Shown in pieces: positions 25,508 through 35,114 of a stretch of DNA of 64,000 bases. The DNA lies in assembly GCF_026967805.1 (NCBI RefSeq), contig NZ_JAPVBG010000003.1, positions 806,001-870,000 of the forward strand, in the 5' to 3' direction. How positions within the stretch are numbered: position 1 is the first letter of the stretch; each line of letters starts with the position of its first letter. The DNA is from Blastococcus sp. VKM Ac-2987. GTDB lineage: Bacteria > Actinomycetota > Actinomycetes > Mycobacteriales > Geodermatophilaceae. The translations under genes and the position numbers were made by a program. Below the pieces are notes generated by a model. The model had not been told where the DNA came from. It did no database searches and saw only the letters and a program-made list of their open reading frames with translations.

Positions 25508-26443
25508 CAGGTCGAGCCGCTCCGACAGCAGGTGCAGCGCGGCCCGTCCGGCTCGCGAGTTGCCTTTCTCGTCCAGCGGCGGCGACCACGCGCAGACGCC
25601 GAAGCGCCCGGTCACGTCACCCATGACCGCTCCCGCGACCCCGCTCTTGCACGGGAACCCGAGGTCGTAGGCGAACTGGCCGGCCGCGTCGTAGGTGCCG
25701 CAGGTCAGCATCAGGGCGTTGACCCGCCGGGCGAGGGGCTCGGACAGCACCGCCGCGCCGGTCCGGGGGTTGACGCCGTCGTTGGCGAGGAAGCGGGCGG
25801 CGCGGGCGAGGGTGCGCGTGGTCACCGTGACGGAGCAGAGGCGGACGTAGAGCTCCACGACCTCGTCGACCGGGTGGTGCACGTTCCCGAACGAGCTCAT
25901 CAGGTGGCCCATGGCGCGGTTGAGGGAACTGCCCTCCCGCTCGGCGTCCAGCGCGGTCCGGTTCACGGCCGCCTCCTCGCCGGTCAGGTCGGCGAGGAGG
26001 CCGGCGACGGCACCGAACGGGTCGTCCGCCGCGTCGAGCAGGACGTCGCAGACGACCAGTGCCCCGGCGTTGATGAACGGGTTCCGCGGCACGCCCTTCT
26101 CGTGCTCGAGCTGGATCAGCGAGTTGAACGGGTCCCCGGAGGGTTCACGGCCCACCCGGTCGAACACGACCTCGCCCACCAGCTGGAGGGCGGCCGTCAG
26201 CGCGAAGACCTTCACCACGCTCTGGACCGCGAATCCGACGTCGGCGTCGCCGGTCACGTGCTCGGTCCCGTCCAGCTCCGCGAGCGCCAGGCCGAAGCGC
26301 GCGGACTCGGCCGAGGGCAGCTCCTCGGGCTGCTCCTCGACCTCGCCCTCCTCGGCGAGGTGCCGCGTCCGGTCGGCGACCTCGGCGAGCACCGCCTCGA
26401 GGTCGGCGGTCTCGTCGGGGGAGGGCGGCGTGGGCGAGGGCAT
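25496..26443 (-). CDS. glsA: Glutaminase A
   Basis: A 315-residue serine-dependent beta-lactamase-fold glutaminase, hydrolysing L-glutamine to glutamate and ammonia. The catalytic S-x-x-K is AVQSVVKVF (Ser75, Lys78). Other signatures: GDPFNSLIQLEHEKGVPRNPFINAGAL (in two parts), SLNRAMGHLM, VTTRTLARAARFLANDG, and MLTCGTYDAAGQFAYDLGFPCKSGVAG (in parts). Length matches the family. A 35-residue Glu/Asp-rich leader precedes the core. The first 100 bp and 51 bp upstream are duplicated at 36977-37130 as a decayed copy, on the far side of the PHB genes. Confidence 0.95.
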   Translation of the reverse strand: MPSPTPPSPDETADLEAVLAEVADRTRHLAEEGEVEEQPEELPSAESARFGLALAELDGTEHVTGDADVGFAVQSVVKVFALTAALQLVGEVVFDRVGREPSGDPFNSLIQLEHEKGVPRNPFINAGALVVCDVLLDAADDPFGAVAGLLADLTGEEAAVNRTALDAEREGSSLNRAMGHLMSSFGNVHHPVDEVVELYVRLCSVTVTTRTLARAARFLANDGVNPRTGAAVLSEPLARRVNALMLTCGTYDAAGQFAYDLGFPCKSGVAGAVMGDVTGRFGVCAWSPPLDEKGNSRAGRAALHLLSERLDLSLL

Positions 26444-26494
26444 CCACCCCCGCTACCCGTCGTCCGGGTGCGGACACGCCCGCGCCGACCGGTG
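26342..26494. repeat. Direct repeat, copy A (5' end and leader of glutaminase gene)
   Basis: A 153-bp segment covering the first 102 bp of the glutaminase gene (minus strand) plus 51 bp of its upstream region. It recurs in the same orientation at 36977-37130 with about a dozen substitutions and one inserted base. Similarity stops abruptly at both ends. The two copies bracket the whole phaB-ACC-KASIII-phaC block of about 10.5 kb. Confidence 0.85.
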
Positions 26495-26695
26495 TGACAC
26501 GTACTACCCGGGGACGCGTCACCGTTCGTCGCGAACCGGGACGGTGGCGTCGCGGATCAGGTGCGGTTCCGTTGACGTCGGCGGCCGCGCCCAGGATGCT
26601 GCGCGCGTGCCCGGCGTCGGGGCACCAGGCGGCAAACCGCCGTTGCTCCAGCCCCGCGGGCCACGGTGAGGCGCGCCGCGCCCAGGGAGGACGCC

Positions 26696-27511
26696 ATGAC
26701 AGCTACGCAGGAACGTTCGACGAGGCCCGGGGAGAAGCTGCTCGGCAGGGTGGCCTTCGTGACGGGCGGCACCCGCGGGATCGGCGCGGCCATCTGCCGG
26801 AGCCTGGCCAAGCAGGGTGCCGACGTCGCGGCCGGATACAGCGGTAACCAGGAACGGGCCGAGATGTTCGCGCAGGACTTCGCCGGCGCGTACCCGGAGA
26901 GCAAGATGAGCGTGCACCGGGGCGACATCGCGAATCCCGACGACTGCCGCCGGACCGTCGCCGAGGTCATCGAGCAGCACGGCCGGCTCGACATCCTGGT
27001 CAACAACGCCGGCATCACCGTGGACCGCACGGTCCTCAAGATGAACGACGACGACTGGCGCCGGGTGATCGACGTCAACCTGTCGGGTGCCTTCTACCTC
27101 TCCCAGGCCGCGCTCCGGCACATGCACGAACGGGGCAGCGGGCGGATCGTGATGATCTCCTCGGTGATCGGGGAGACGGGCGGCATCGGGCAGTCGAACT
27201 ACGCCTCGGCCAAGTCGGGACTGCTGGGCCTGACCAAGACGCTGGCGCTCGAGGCGGCGATGCAGCTGAAGCGCTCGGGCAAGACCGACGGGCCGGGCAT
27301 CACCGTCAACGCCGTGACGCCCGGGTACACCGCCACCGAGATGCTCGATGCCGTGCCCGAGAAGGTGCTCGACGGCCTCAAGGCGAAGATCCCGCTCGGC
27401 CGGCTCGGGGAGCCGGAGGAGGTCGCCCGCGTCGTGCACTTCCTCGCCGCGGACGACTCCGGGTACATCACCGGCCAGGTGTGGGGCGTCAACGGCGGTC
27501 TGGACATGTAG
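26696..27511 (+). CDS. phaB: Acetoacetyl-CoA reductase (PhaB/FabG-type SDR)
   Basis: A 271-residue classical short-chain dehydrogenase from ATG 26696 (AGGGAGG 6-12 bp upstream). The cofactor motif is GGTRGIG; the catalytic residues are Ser155/156, Tyr169 and Lys173 (SNYASAKSG). The sequence NNAGITVDRTVLKMNDDDW is characteristic of acetoacetyl-CoA reductases and FabG. It should reduce acetoacetyl-CoA to (R)-3-hydroxybutyryl-CoA with NADPH. Its position, first in an operon with an acetyl-CoA carboxylase and a condensing enzyme and facing phaC, favours PhaB over a fatty-acid FabG. A gap of 62 bp precedes the carboxylase. The 252-bp leader 26444-26695 has no gene and should carry the operon promoter. 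Confidence 0.88.
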   Translation: MTATQERSTRPGEKLLGRVAFVTGGTRGIGAAICRSLAKQGADVAAGYSGNQERAEMFAQDFAGAYPESKMSVHRGDIANPDDCRRTVAEVIEQHGRLDILVNNAGITVDRTVLKMNDDDWRRVIDVNLSGAFYLSQAALRHMHERGSGRIVMISSVIGETGGIGQSNYASAKSGLLGLTKTLALEAAMQLKRSGKTDGPGITVNAVTPGYTATEMLDAVPEKVLDGLKAKIPLGRLGEPEEVARVVHFLAADDSGYITGQVWGVNGGLDM

Positions 27512-27573
27512 CGGGGGCAGGTGGCGAGAACACGACCGTCGGCGTGGACCGATCGCGAGGAGGAGGAGCGCCG

Positions 27574-30500
27574 GTGTTCAGCCGTATCGCCGTGATCAAC
27601 CGGGGTGAGCCGGCGGTCCGGCTCATCCGCGCCGTCCGCGAGCTCGACGCGGAGCACGGGACCGCCACCCGTGTCATCGCACTCCACACCGAGGCCGAGC
27701 GCCGGGCGACGTTCGTGCGCGCCGCCGACGAGGCGGTCCTGCTCCGCGAGACCGGTTCGGGGAACGCGTACCTCGACCACGCCGAGCTGGCCCGCGCGCT
27801 GCGCACGACCCGCGCCGATGCCGCCTGGGTCGGCTGGGGCTTCGTCGCGGAGGATCCGGCATTCGCCGAGCTGTGCGCCGAGCTCGGCGTGGTGTTCATC
27901 GGGCCGCCGCCGGAGGCGATGCGGCTCCTCGGCGCCAAGATCGAGGCGAAGGTGCTCGCGGAGCGGACCGGCGTGCCGGTGGCGGCCTGGAGCGGCGGCC
28001 CCGTGCACGGCGTCGAGGACGGGCACCGGCACGCGGACGCGATCGGCTACCCGCTCATCGTCAAGTCCCGGAGCGGTGGTGGGGGGCGGGGCATCCGGAT
28101 CGTGCGGTCCGCCACCGAGCTGGGGGAGGCGCTCAGCCGTACGCAGGCGGAGGCGGAGCGCACCTTCGGTGACCCCGTCGTCTTCCTGGAACGCCTCGTC
28201 GAGGGCGGCCGGCACGTCGAGGTCCAGGTCATCGCCGACCAGCACGGGACGGTGTGGGCCCCAGGCGTGCGCGACTGCTCGGTGCAACGGCGCAACCAGA
28301 AGGTCCTGGAGGAGTCGAGCTCGCCGGCCCTGACGCCCGAGCAGGACAGGTCGCTGCGCGACTCGGCGACCGCCCTGGTGCGGGCCGCCGGCTACGTCGG
28401 TGCCGGCACGGTCGAGTTCCTGTACCAGCCCGACGAGGAGCTGTTCACCTTCCTCGAGGTCAACACCCGGTTGCAGGTCGAGCACCCCGTGACCGAGGAG
28501 ACCACCGGGCTCGACCTGGTGAAGCTGCAGCTGCACGTGGCCGGCGGCGGTCGGCTGGGGGCGGAGCCACCTCCGGAGTCCGGCCACGCCGTCGAGGTCA
28601 GACTCAACGCCGAAGACGCCGAGCAGGGCTTCGCCCCCGCGCCCGGCCGGGTGGAGTTGATGCGCCTGCCCACGGGCCCGGGCGTGCGGGTGGACACCGG
28701 CATCGGGGTCGGCGACGTGATCCCGCCGCAGTACGACTCGATGATCGCCAAGGTGATCGCGTGGGGACGGGACCGCCCCGAAGCCCTGGCCCGCCTGCGC
28801 GTCGCGCTCAGGGAGACCACCGTGGTGCTCCGAGGGGGAACCACGACCAAGTCGTTCCTGCTCGATCTGCTGGACCGGCCGGAGGTCGTCGCCGGGACGG
28901 CGGACACCGGCTGGCTGGATCGCACCGGGATCGCCGGTGCGGCCGATGCCATGCCGTCGGCGCACGTGGCCCTGGCACAGGTGGCGATCGACGCCTCAGA
29001 TGCCGAGGAGCAGCGCGAGCGGGCGGCATTCGTCGCCTCGGCCCGGGGCGGTCGCCCGCGTTCCCGGCACGAGGTCGCCCGCACGCTGGAGCTCGGGTAC
29101 CGCGGTCAGGTCTACCGGGTCACCGTCGCGAAGATCAGCCAGGACCGGTACCGCGTCGAGCTGGACGGCCGGTACGTGGACGTGGACGTGGACCGGCTCG
29201 GCGCGCTCGAGAGCCGGGTGACCGTCGGCGACCAGCGGTTCTCGGTCGTGGCCGTCGAGGCGCCCGGCTCGCACCTGGTCGAGGTCGACGGCGTCTCGCA
29301 CCGCGTCACGCGGGACGCCGGAGGAGTGGTGCGCGCCCCGGCACCCTCGGTGGTCGTCGCGCTGCGCGTGCAGCCGGGACAGGCGGTCGAGGCGGGCCAG
29401 ACGGTCGCCGTCCTCGAGAGCATGAAGATGGAGACCGCGGTGCGGGCGCCGTTCGCCGGCCGCGTACGCGAGCTGCTGACGGCAGCCAACTCGCAGGTGG
29501 ATGCGGGCGCAGCACTGCTCAGTCTCGAGCGGGCCGGCGACGACGCCGGGGAGGCGACGGGGGAACGCGTGGTGTTCCCCGGGAACGGCGCACCGGCACG
29601 CAGCCCCCGGGACACGGCCCTGTCCCTGCTCGCGGCCCTGCAGGCGCTCATCACCGGGTACGACGTCAGCGCCCGGTACGCCCAGCAGCTGGTCGCCGAG
29701 TACGGCAGCGCCCGTGCCGGAGTCCCCGTGGACGACGCCGAGCTGCTGGACGGCGAGCTCGCCGTCCTCACCACCTTCGCCGACATCTCAGAACTGTCCC
29801 GGAACCGGCCGGCCAGCGAGGAGGAGGAGGCCGACGCACAGGTCCACAGCCCGCGGGAGCACTTCCATGCCTACCTGCACTCGCTCGACGTCGAGCGCGA
29901 GGCGCTCCCGGAGAGCTTCCGGAGCCGGCTCTCCCGGGCGCTGCTCCACTACGGGGTCGGGGACCTCGAGCCCGGCCCCCGGCTCGAGGAGGCGGTCGAG
30001 CGGATCTTCCTCGCCCAGCAGCGGGCGGCCGACCAGCTGCCCGCCGTCCTGGCGCTGCTGGACCGCTGGCTGACGGCCGGGCAACCGCCGAGCGGCCCGG
30101 CGCGGGCACAGGTGGGGGAGGTGCTCGACCGGCTCGTGGTCGCGACGCAGCTGCGCTATCCCTCGGTGGGCGATCTGGCCCGCGCCGTCCGGTACCGCTA
30201 CTTCGAGGAGCCCGTGGTCCTCCAGGCGCGGCAGCAGGTCCTCGACGAGGCACGACGGCTGCTGGACGAGGTGGACGCCGGTGCGCGGGACGAGGACCGC
30301 GACGACATGGCGCGCATCGAGGCGCTCGTCGCGAGCCCCGAGCCGCTGATCCGCCTCCTGGCGCAGCGCTTCGAGAGGGACACCGCCGAGCCCGATCCCG
30401 TCCTCGAGGTCCTGACCCGCCGCTACTACCGCAGTCGCGACCTGCAGGACGTCCGGTCCTTCCTGCTCGACGGACGCTCCGCCGTCTCCGCCGGCTTCGA

Positions 30501-33078
30501 GCTGAACGGGACGCAGCTGCAGCTGATCTCGGTGATGGTGCAGGCGACGGGTCTGCCGACGGCCCTCGGGTCCGTGGCGGAGCGGATCGCGGACGTCCCC
30601 GACCCGTCGCACGTCCTCGTGGACCTCTACCTCTCCTGGCCGGACCGCCCGGCCGACGCCGACGCCATGGCGGCCGAGTTGCGGGAGGTCATCGCCGGCA
30701 CCGCCGTGTTCCGGACCGTCCGCCGCGTGACGGTCACCGTCTCCACCCCGGACGGCGACGTGGAGACCGTGACCTTCCGGCCGTCCCAGGACGGGGCGGA
30801 CCGGGACGGGCTGGCGGAGGAGCGGGTCATCCGGGGTCTGCACCCGCTCACGGGACAGCGGCTCAACCTGTGGCGGCTGAAGAACTTCGACGGGGAGCGC
30901 GTGCCCTCGGCCGAGGACACCTACGTCTTCCACGTCACTTCGAAGGAGAACCCGGACGACGAGCGGTTCATCGCCATGGCCGCAGTTCGCGACCTGACCC
31001 CCCTCCGGGACGACGCCGGCGAGATCGTCGCGTTCCCGACGGTGGAACGGCAGCTCACCGCCTGCCTCGACAGCCTGCGCCGGGCGCAGTCCCGCCGACG
31101 GTCGCGCCGGCCGCTCGAGCACAACCGGGTGTTCCTCTACGCCTGGCCGTCGATCGAGGTGCCGTTGGCGGAGGTGGCGGCCTTCGCCCGGACGGCCGCG
31201 CCGCTGACGGTGGGGGCCGGCATCGAGCAGATCGTGCTGCTGGCCCGCCTGCAGGAGGAGGAGGGCGCGCCGCCCCGCGAGGTGGCGCTGCGGTTCTCCT
31301 ACCGGCCCGGCACCGGCGTCCAGATGCAGCTGACGGACCGGCCGACCGAACCCATGCGCCCGCTGGACGACTACACCGAGAAGGTGCTCAGCTCCCGTGC
31401 CCGGGGCGCCGTCTACCCCTACGAGCTCAGCACCCAGCTGGCCGGGCCCGGCGGCTCGTTCGTCGAGCACGACCTGGACGACGACGGCCGGCTCGTCCCC
31501 GTGGAGCGGCCGGCCGGGCAGAACCGCGCCGGCATCGTCGTCGGCGTGGTGAGCACGCCGACGACGCGCTACCCCGAGGGTGTGACCCGGGTGGCCCTGT
31601 TCGGCGACCCGACCAAGCAGCTGGGCACCGTCGCCGAGCCCGAGTGCGCCCGCGTGAACGCCGCGCTGGACCTGGCCGAGGAGCGCGGCATCCCCGTCGA
31701 GTGGTTCGCGCTGTCCTCCGGCGCACGCATCTCGATGGACAGCGGCACGGAGAACATGGACTGGGTCGCCCGGGCCCTGCGCCGGATCATCGAGTTCACG
31801 CAGCGCGGCGGCGAGATCAACGTCGTCGTCGCGGGGATCAACGTCGGGGCCCAGCCGTACTGGAACGCCGAGGCCACGATGCTCATGCACACCAAGGGCA
31901 TCCTGGTCATGACCCCCGACAGCGCGATGGTGCTCACCGGCAAGCACTCGCTGGACTACTCCGGAGGCGTGTCGGCCGAGGACAACTTCGGCATCGGCGG
32001 CTACGACCGGGTCATGGGCCCCAACGGGCAGGCGCAGTACTGGGCGCCGAACCTGACCGCCGCGGGCGAGCTGCTGATGCGGCACTACGAGCACACCTAC
32101 GTCGCGCCGGGTGAGCGCTGGCCTCGTCCTGCCGACACCGACGACCCCGCCGACCGGGACGTGCGCTCCTTCCCGCACCGGCACCCGGGCAGCGAGTTCA
32201 CGACCGTGGGCGACATCTTCTCCGCGGCGACCAACGCCGAGCGCAAGAAGCCGTTCGACATCCGCACGGTCATGCGCGCGGTCACCGACCAGGACCACCC
32301 GGTGCTCGAGCGGTGGGCGGGCATGGCCGACGCCGACACCGTCGTGGTGTACGACGCGCACCTCGGCGGGCACCCGGTCTCGGTCCTGGGCATCGAGTCG
32401 CGGCCGATGCCGCGACGCGGCAGTTTCCCCGCGGACGGCCCGGACCAGTGGACGTCGGGGACCCTGTTCCCGCACTCGTCGAGGAAGACCGCCCGCGCGA
32501 TCAACGCGGCCAGCGGCAACCGGCCGCTGGTCGTGCTGGCCAACCTCTCCGGCTTCGACGGGTCACCGGAGTCGCTGCGCAAGCTGCAGCTGGAGTACGG
32601 CGCCGAGATCGGCCGCGCCATCACCAACTTCGACGGCCCGATCGTCTTCTGCGTCGTCTCCCGGTACCACGGCGGTGCCTTCGTCGTCTTCTCCGGCGTC
32701 CTCAACGACAACATGGAGGTGCTGGCGGTCGAGGGCTCGTACGCCTCGGTGATCGGTGGCGCTCCCGCGGCCGCCGTGGTGTTCACCCGGGAGGTCGACA
32801 AGCGGACGGCTGCCGATCCGCGGGTCCGGGAGCTGGAGGCCGCGATGAACGCGGCCGAGGGCGTCGAGCAGGCGCATCTGCGGGTCGAGCTCGCCACCCT
32901 GAGGGCCGCCGTCCGCTCGGAGAAGCTGGGCGAGGTGGGCGCCGGCTTCGAGGCGGTCCACGACATCGAACGAGCCCGCCGTGTCGGATCGGTGCACGAC
33001 ATCATCCCGGCCGCCGAGCTGAGGCCGCGTCTCATCGCCGCCGTCGAGCGGGGGATGGAGCGCGCGGCCGGACGTTGA
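27574..33078 (+). CDS. Single-chain acetyl-CoA carboxylase (BC-BCCP-central-CT)
   Basis: A 1,834-residue multidomain carboxylase from GTG 27574 (GAGGAGGAGGAG upstream). Domains in order: biotin carboxylase, residues about 2-455, with ATP-grasp loop KSRSGGGGRG (about 163) and VNTRLQVEHPVTEE (about 300); biotin carrier domain about 550-650 with VLESMKMET, biotinyl Lys about 618; a central region of about 640 residues (660-1300) resembling the non-catalytic middle of eukaryotic ACC (for instance YYRSRDLQDVRSFLLDG); then carboxyltransferase N- and C-halves (about 1310-1800; INVGAQPYWNAEATMLMHT, then NLSGFDGS). It should make malonyl-CoA from acetyl-CoA, bicarbonate and ATP; propionyl-CoA is an alternative. 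Most actinobacterial acyl-CoA carboxylases are split AccA/AccD types, so this form is unusual. It sits 23 bp before a malonyl-using condensing enzyme. Confidence 0.9.
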   Translation: MFSRIAVINRGEPAVRLIRAVRELDAEHGTATRVIALHTEAERRATFVRAADEAVLLRETGSGNAYLDHAELARALRTTRADAAWVGWGFVAEDPAFAELCAELGVVFIGPPPEAMRLLGAKIEAKVLAERTGVPVAAWSGGPVHGVEDGHRHADAIGYPLIVKSRSGGGGRGIRIVRSATELGEALSRTQAEAERTFGDPVVFLERLVEGGRHVEVQVIADQHGTVWAPGVRDCSVQRRNQKVLEESSSPALTPEQDRSLRDSATALVRAAGYVGAGTVEFLYQPDEELFTFLEVNTRLQVEHPVTEETTGLDLVKLQLHVAGGGRLGAEPPPESGHAVEVRLNAEDAEQGFAPAPGRVELMRLPTGPGVRVDTGIGVGDVIPPQYDSMIAKVIAWGRDRPEALARLRVALRETTVVLRGGTTTKSFLLDLLDRPEVVAGTADTGWLDRTGIAGAADAMPSAHVALAQVAIDASDAEEQRERAAFVASARGGRPRSRHEVARTLELGYRGQVYRVTVAKISQDRYRVELDGRYVDVDVDRLGALESRVTVGDQRFSVVAVEAPGSHLVEVDGVSHRVTRDAGGVVRAPAPSVVVALRVQPGQAVEAGQTVAVLESMKMETAVRAPFAGRVRELLTAANSQVDAGAALLSLERAGDDAGEATGERVVFPGNGAPARSPRDTALSLLAALQALITGYDVSARYAQQLVAEYGSARAGVPVDDAELLDGELAVLTTFADISELSRNRPASEEEEADAQVHSPREHFHAYLHSLDVEREALPESFRSRLSRALLHYGVGDLEPGPRLEEAVERIFLAQQRAADQLPAVLALLDRWLTAGQPPSGPARAQVGEVLDRLVVATQLRYPSVGDLARAVRYRYFEEPVVLQARQQVLDEARRLLDEVDAGARDEDRDDMARIEALVASPEPLIRLLAQRFERDTAEPDPVLEVLTRRYYRSRDLQDVRSFLLDGRSAVSAGFELNGTQLQLISVMVQATGLPTALGSVAERIADVPDPSHVLVDLYLSWPDRPADADAMAAELREVIAGTAVFRTVRRVTVTVSTPDGDVETVTFRPSQDGADRDGLAEERVIRGLHPLTGQRLNLWRLKNFDGERVPSAEDTYVFHVTSKENPDDERFIAMAAVRDLTPLRDDAGEIVAFPTVERQLTACLDSLRRAQSRRRSRRPLEHNRVFLYAWPSIEVPLAEVAAFARTAAPLTVGAGIEQIVLLARLQEEEGAPPREVALRFSYRPGTGVQMQLTDRPTEPMRPLDDYTEKVLSSRARGAVYPYELSTQLAGPGGSFVEHDLDDDGRLVPVERPAGQNRAGIVVGVVSTPTTRYPEGVTRVALFGDPTKQLGTVAEPECARVNAALDLAEERGIPVEWFALSSGARISMDSGTENMDWVARALRRIIEFTQRGGEINVVVAGINVGAQPYWNAEATMLMHTKGILVMTPDSAMVLTGKHSLDYSGGVSAEDNFGIGGYDRVMGPNGQAQYWAPNLTAAGELLMRHYEHTYVAPGERWPRPADTDDPADRDVRSFPHRHPGSEFTTVGDIFSAATNAERKKPFDIRTVMRAVTDQDHPVLERWAGMADADTVVVYDAHLGGHPVSVLGIESRPMPRRGSFPADGPDQWTSGTLFPHSSRKTARAINAASGNRPLVVLANLSGFDGSPESLRKLQLEYGAEIGRAITNFDGPIVFCVVSRYHGGAFVVFSGVLNDNMEVLAVEGSYASVIGGAPAAAVVFTREVDKRTAADPRVRELEAAMNAAEGVEQAHLRVELATLRAAVRSEKLGEVGAGFEAVHDIERARRVGSVHDIIPAAELRPRLIAAVERGMERAAGR

Positions 33079-33101
33079 TCCCAGGAGAGAGAGGCCCGTC
33101 G

Positions 33102-35060
33102 ATGAACGCCTTCGTCATGAACCGGCACGGCCGCATGGTGTTCCCCTCGAACATCATGCCCGAGCTGGACTTCTCCACCATGGAGACGCTGGAGCAGCTC
33201 GACAGCGTCGTGCGCCGGGACTTCGAGACCAAGGCGCCGAGCGGCACCGAGATCCTCGAGCGGGTCCGGACCGGCGCCTACGGGACCCGTTACGACCTGA
33301 TGCGAGACCTCGCGCTGAACCTCTTCTGGGCCAACCGCTTCTCCATCACGATGTACGACAAGCGGCCGACCCGCTGGGCCGACGTCCCGCGCAACCGGCC
33401 GGACGTCTTCCTCCCGGTCCTGCAGCCGTGGGAGGACGGCGACGCCAAGGTCACCGGGGTCCAGCAGGCCTTCCCGCAGCTGCCGGCGAAGTGGAGCGAG
33501 GGCTGCGAGGACCGCATCTTCGACATCCTGTTCGACGTCTTCGCCAACCGCCGGCACCACGCGTCGACGCTGCCGGCCCTCAAGCCCACCGTCGCGGAGT
33601 TCCTGCAGCAGCCGGGGAACCTGACCTTCCGGCTGCCGAGCTACGACCCCGACTACCCGGTGTACGACTACACCGACATCCTCGACGTCTCCGAGGACGT
33701 CCCCGAGCTCGAGGCGCTGCACCGCTGGGCCATGGTGCTGCACAACCAGTACCCCTGGGAGCGGTCGCAGGTGGAGCTGGCCGAGGCCGGCGACCTCCGG
33801 GACGACGACTACGTGGTCGCCTTCCACCCGCGCGACAAGGAGGTGCGGGCCTTCCTGCGCCGCCTGCGGGCCGGAGCCGAGCCCCGGCACGTCGGCGGGC
33901 CCCGGGAGTCCCGCCCGCCGGTGCGGCCGTACCCGGAGCTCGACGTGCGGCGGCGGTTCGCGGTGCGGCCGCGGATCGAGGCGCTGGCAGCCGTCCACGG
34001 CGACCAGGTGTGCAGCAACGACGACCTGATCCGCAACACGGCCTACAACTGGTCGCCGATGAGCGCCGAGGAGATCGCCGCCAAGACCGGCATCGAGCAG
34101 CGCGAGTACAGCTCGCTGCCGCTGGAGGAGCTCGCCCTGCAGGCCGCCGAGGCGGCGCTGGACAAGGCCGGGCGGCAGCCGGAGGAGATCGGCGGCGTCC
34201 TGGTCTGCACCTGCACCAGCTCGCGGCTCATCCCGTCGCTGGCCACGTACCTGTGCGGGCAGCTCGGGATGCACCAGGTCTATGCCGCCTACGACATCAT
34301 CGCCGCCTGCGCGGGCATGCCCTACGGCGTCGCGGACGCCGTCCGGATGCTCCAGGAGGTCGAGCGACCGGTCCTGGTGGTGTGCGTCGAGAAGTTCTCC
34401 GACAAGATCGGCAACGTCCGCACCTCGCGGATGATCTTCGGGGACGGCGCGGCCGCGCTGATCGTGGGCCCGGCCGCGGACGGCGCCGACGGCGACATCG
34501 AGTACATGAAGACCTACGCCAGCGGCCCGGCCAGCGAGGTGAACTCGATCCTCTGGCCCAATCCCGAGTTCGACAACAACATCACGGTGTTCGGCCCGCA
34601 GGTGAAGGCGCTGGCCGGCCGCTACCTGGCCCAGATGATCGACGAGCTCGGGAAGCTGCCCGCGCCGGAGGGACGGGACGGCTCGCTGCTGGACGCCATC
34701 GACCTGATCGTGCCGCACCAGGCGAACAAGACGATGGTGATCCAGCTGGCGGAGCGTGCCGGGCTGACCGCCGACCAGCTCTACTTCAACATCGAGAAGG
34801 TGGGCAACACGTCGTCGGCGAGCATCCCGCTGGCCATCCACGACGCGGTGCGCGACGGTGTGATCACCGAACCGCTGCGGGTCTTCGCACCGGGGTTCGG
34901 CGCGGGCGCCGTGGCCGGGTACGCGGTGATGCGGGTCGACCCGGCGGTGGTCGCGGTCCAGCGCCCGGGGGAGCGGGGGACCGGACAGGCTCACGCGGAG
35001 GTGCCCGCGCACCCCGAGCGCGCCACGGCGTCGGAGGAGATGCAGACGGCGTTCGGCTGA
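33102..35060 (+). CDS. KASIII/NphT7-like condensing enzyme with N-terminal extension
   Basis: A 652-residue protein from ATG 33102 (CAGGAGAGAGAGG upstream). Residues about 285-635 are a complete thiolase-superfamily KASIII: Cys403 (IIAACAGMPYG), His539 (PHQANK) and Asn569 (KVGNTSSAS) form the triad, so it should do decarboxylative condensation. Residues 1-280 are an extension I cannot assign; it is mostly helical, with Trp and Pro-rich stretches, and begins MNAFVMNRHGRMVFP. KASIII is normally about 330 residues. Context (ACC upstream, PhaB, PhaC) suggests it makes acetoacetyl-CoA from acetyl-CoA and malonyl-CoA, as Streptomyces NphT7 does; use of malonyl-ACP or longer primers is possible. A bidirectional terminator follows. 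Confidence 0.87.
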   Translation: MNAFVMNRHGRMVFPSNIMPELDFSTMETLEQLDSVVRRDFETKAPSGTEILERVRTGAYGTRYDLMRDLALNLFWANRFSITMYDKRPTRWADVPRNRPDVFLPVLQPWEDGDAKVTGVQQAFPQLPAKWSEGCEDRIFDILFDVFANRRHHASTLPALKPTVAEFLQQPGNLTFRLPSYDPDYPVYDYTDILDVSEDVPELEALHRWAMVLHNQYPWERSQVELAEAGDLRDDDYVVAFHPRDKEVRAFLRRLRAGAEPRHVGGPRESRPPVRPYPELDVRRRFAVRPRIEALAAVHGDQVCSNDDLIRNTAYNWSPMSAEEIAAKTGIEQREYSSLPLEELALQAAEAALDKAGRQPEEIGGVLVCTCTSSRLIPSLATYLCGQLGMHQVYAAYDIIAACAGMPYGVADAVRMLQEVERPVLVVCVEKFSDKIGNVRTSRMIFGDGAAALIVGPAADGADGDIEYMKTYASGPASEVNSILWPNPEFDNNITVFGPQVKALAGRYLAQMIDELGKLPAPEGRDGSLLDAIDLIVPHQANKTMVIQLAERAGLTADQLYFNIEKVGNTSSASIPLAIHDAVRDGVITEPLRVFAPGFGAGAVAGYAVMRVDPAVVAVQRPGERGTGQAHAEVPAHPERATASEEMQTAFG

Positions 35061-35068
35061 GGAAGTGC

Positions 35069-35113
35069 CCCGTCCCTCCCCACCCCTGAGCCCTCGGGGT
35101 GGGGAGGGACGGG
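35069..35113. terminator. Bidirectional hairpin terminator between KASIII gene and phaC
   Basis: Perfect 18-bp inverted repeat (35069-35086 and 35096-35113) with a 9-nt loop, filling the 54-bp gap between the two convergent stop codons. The strongest hairpin seen in the window; it should end both transcripts. Confidence 0.9.
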
Positions 35114-35114
35114 C

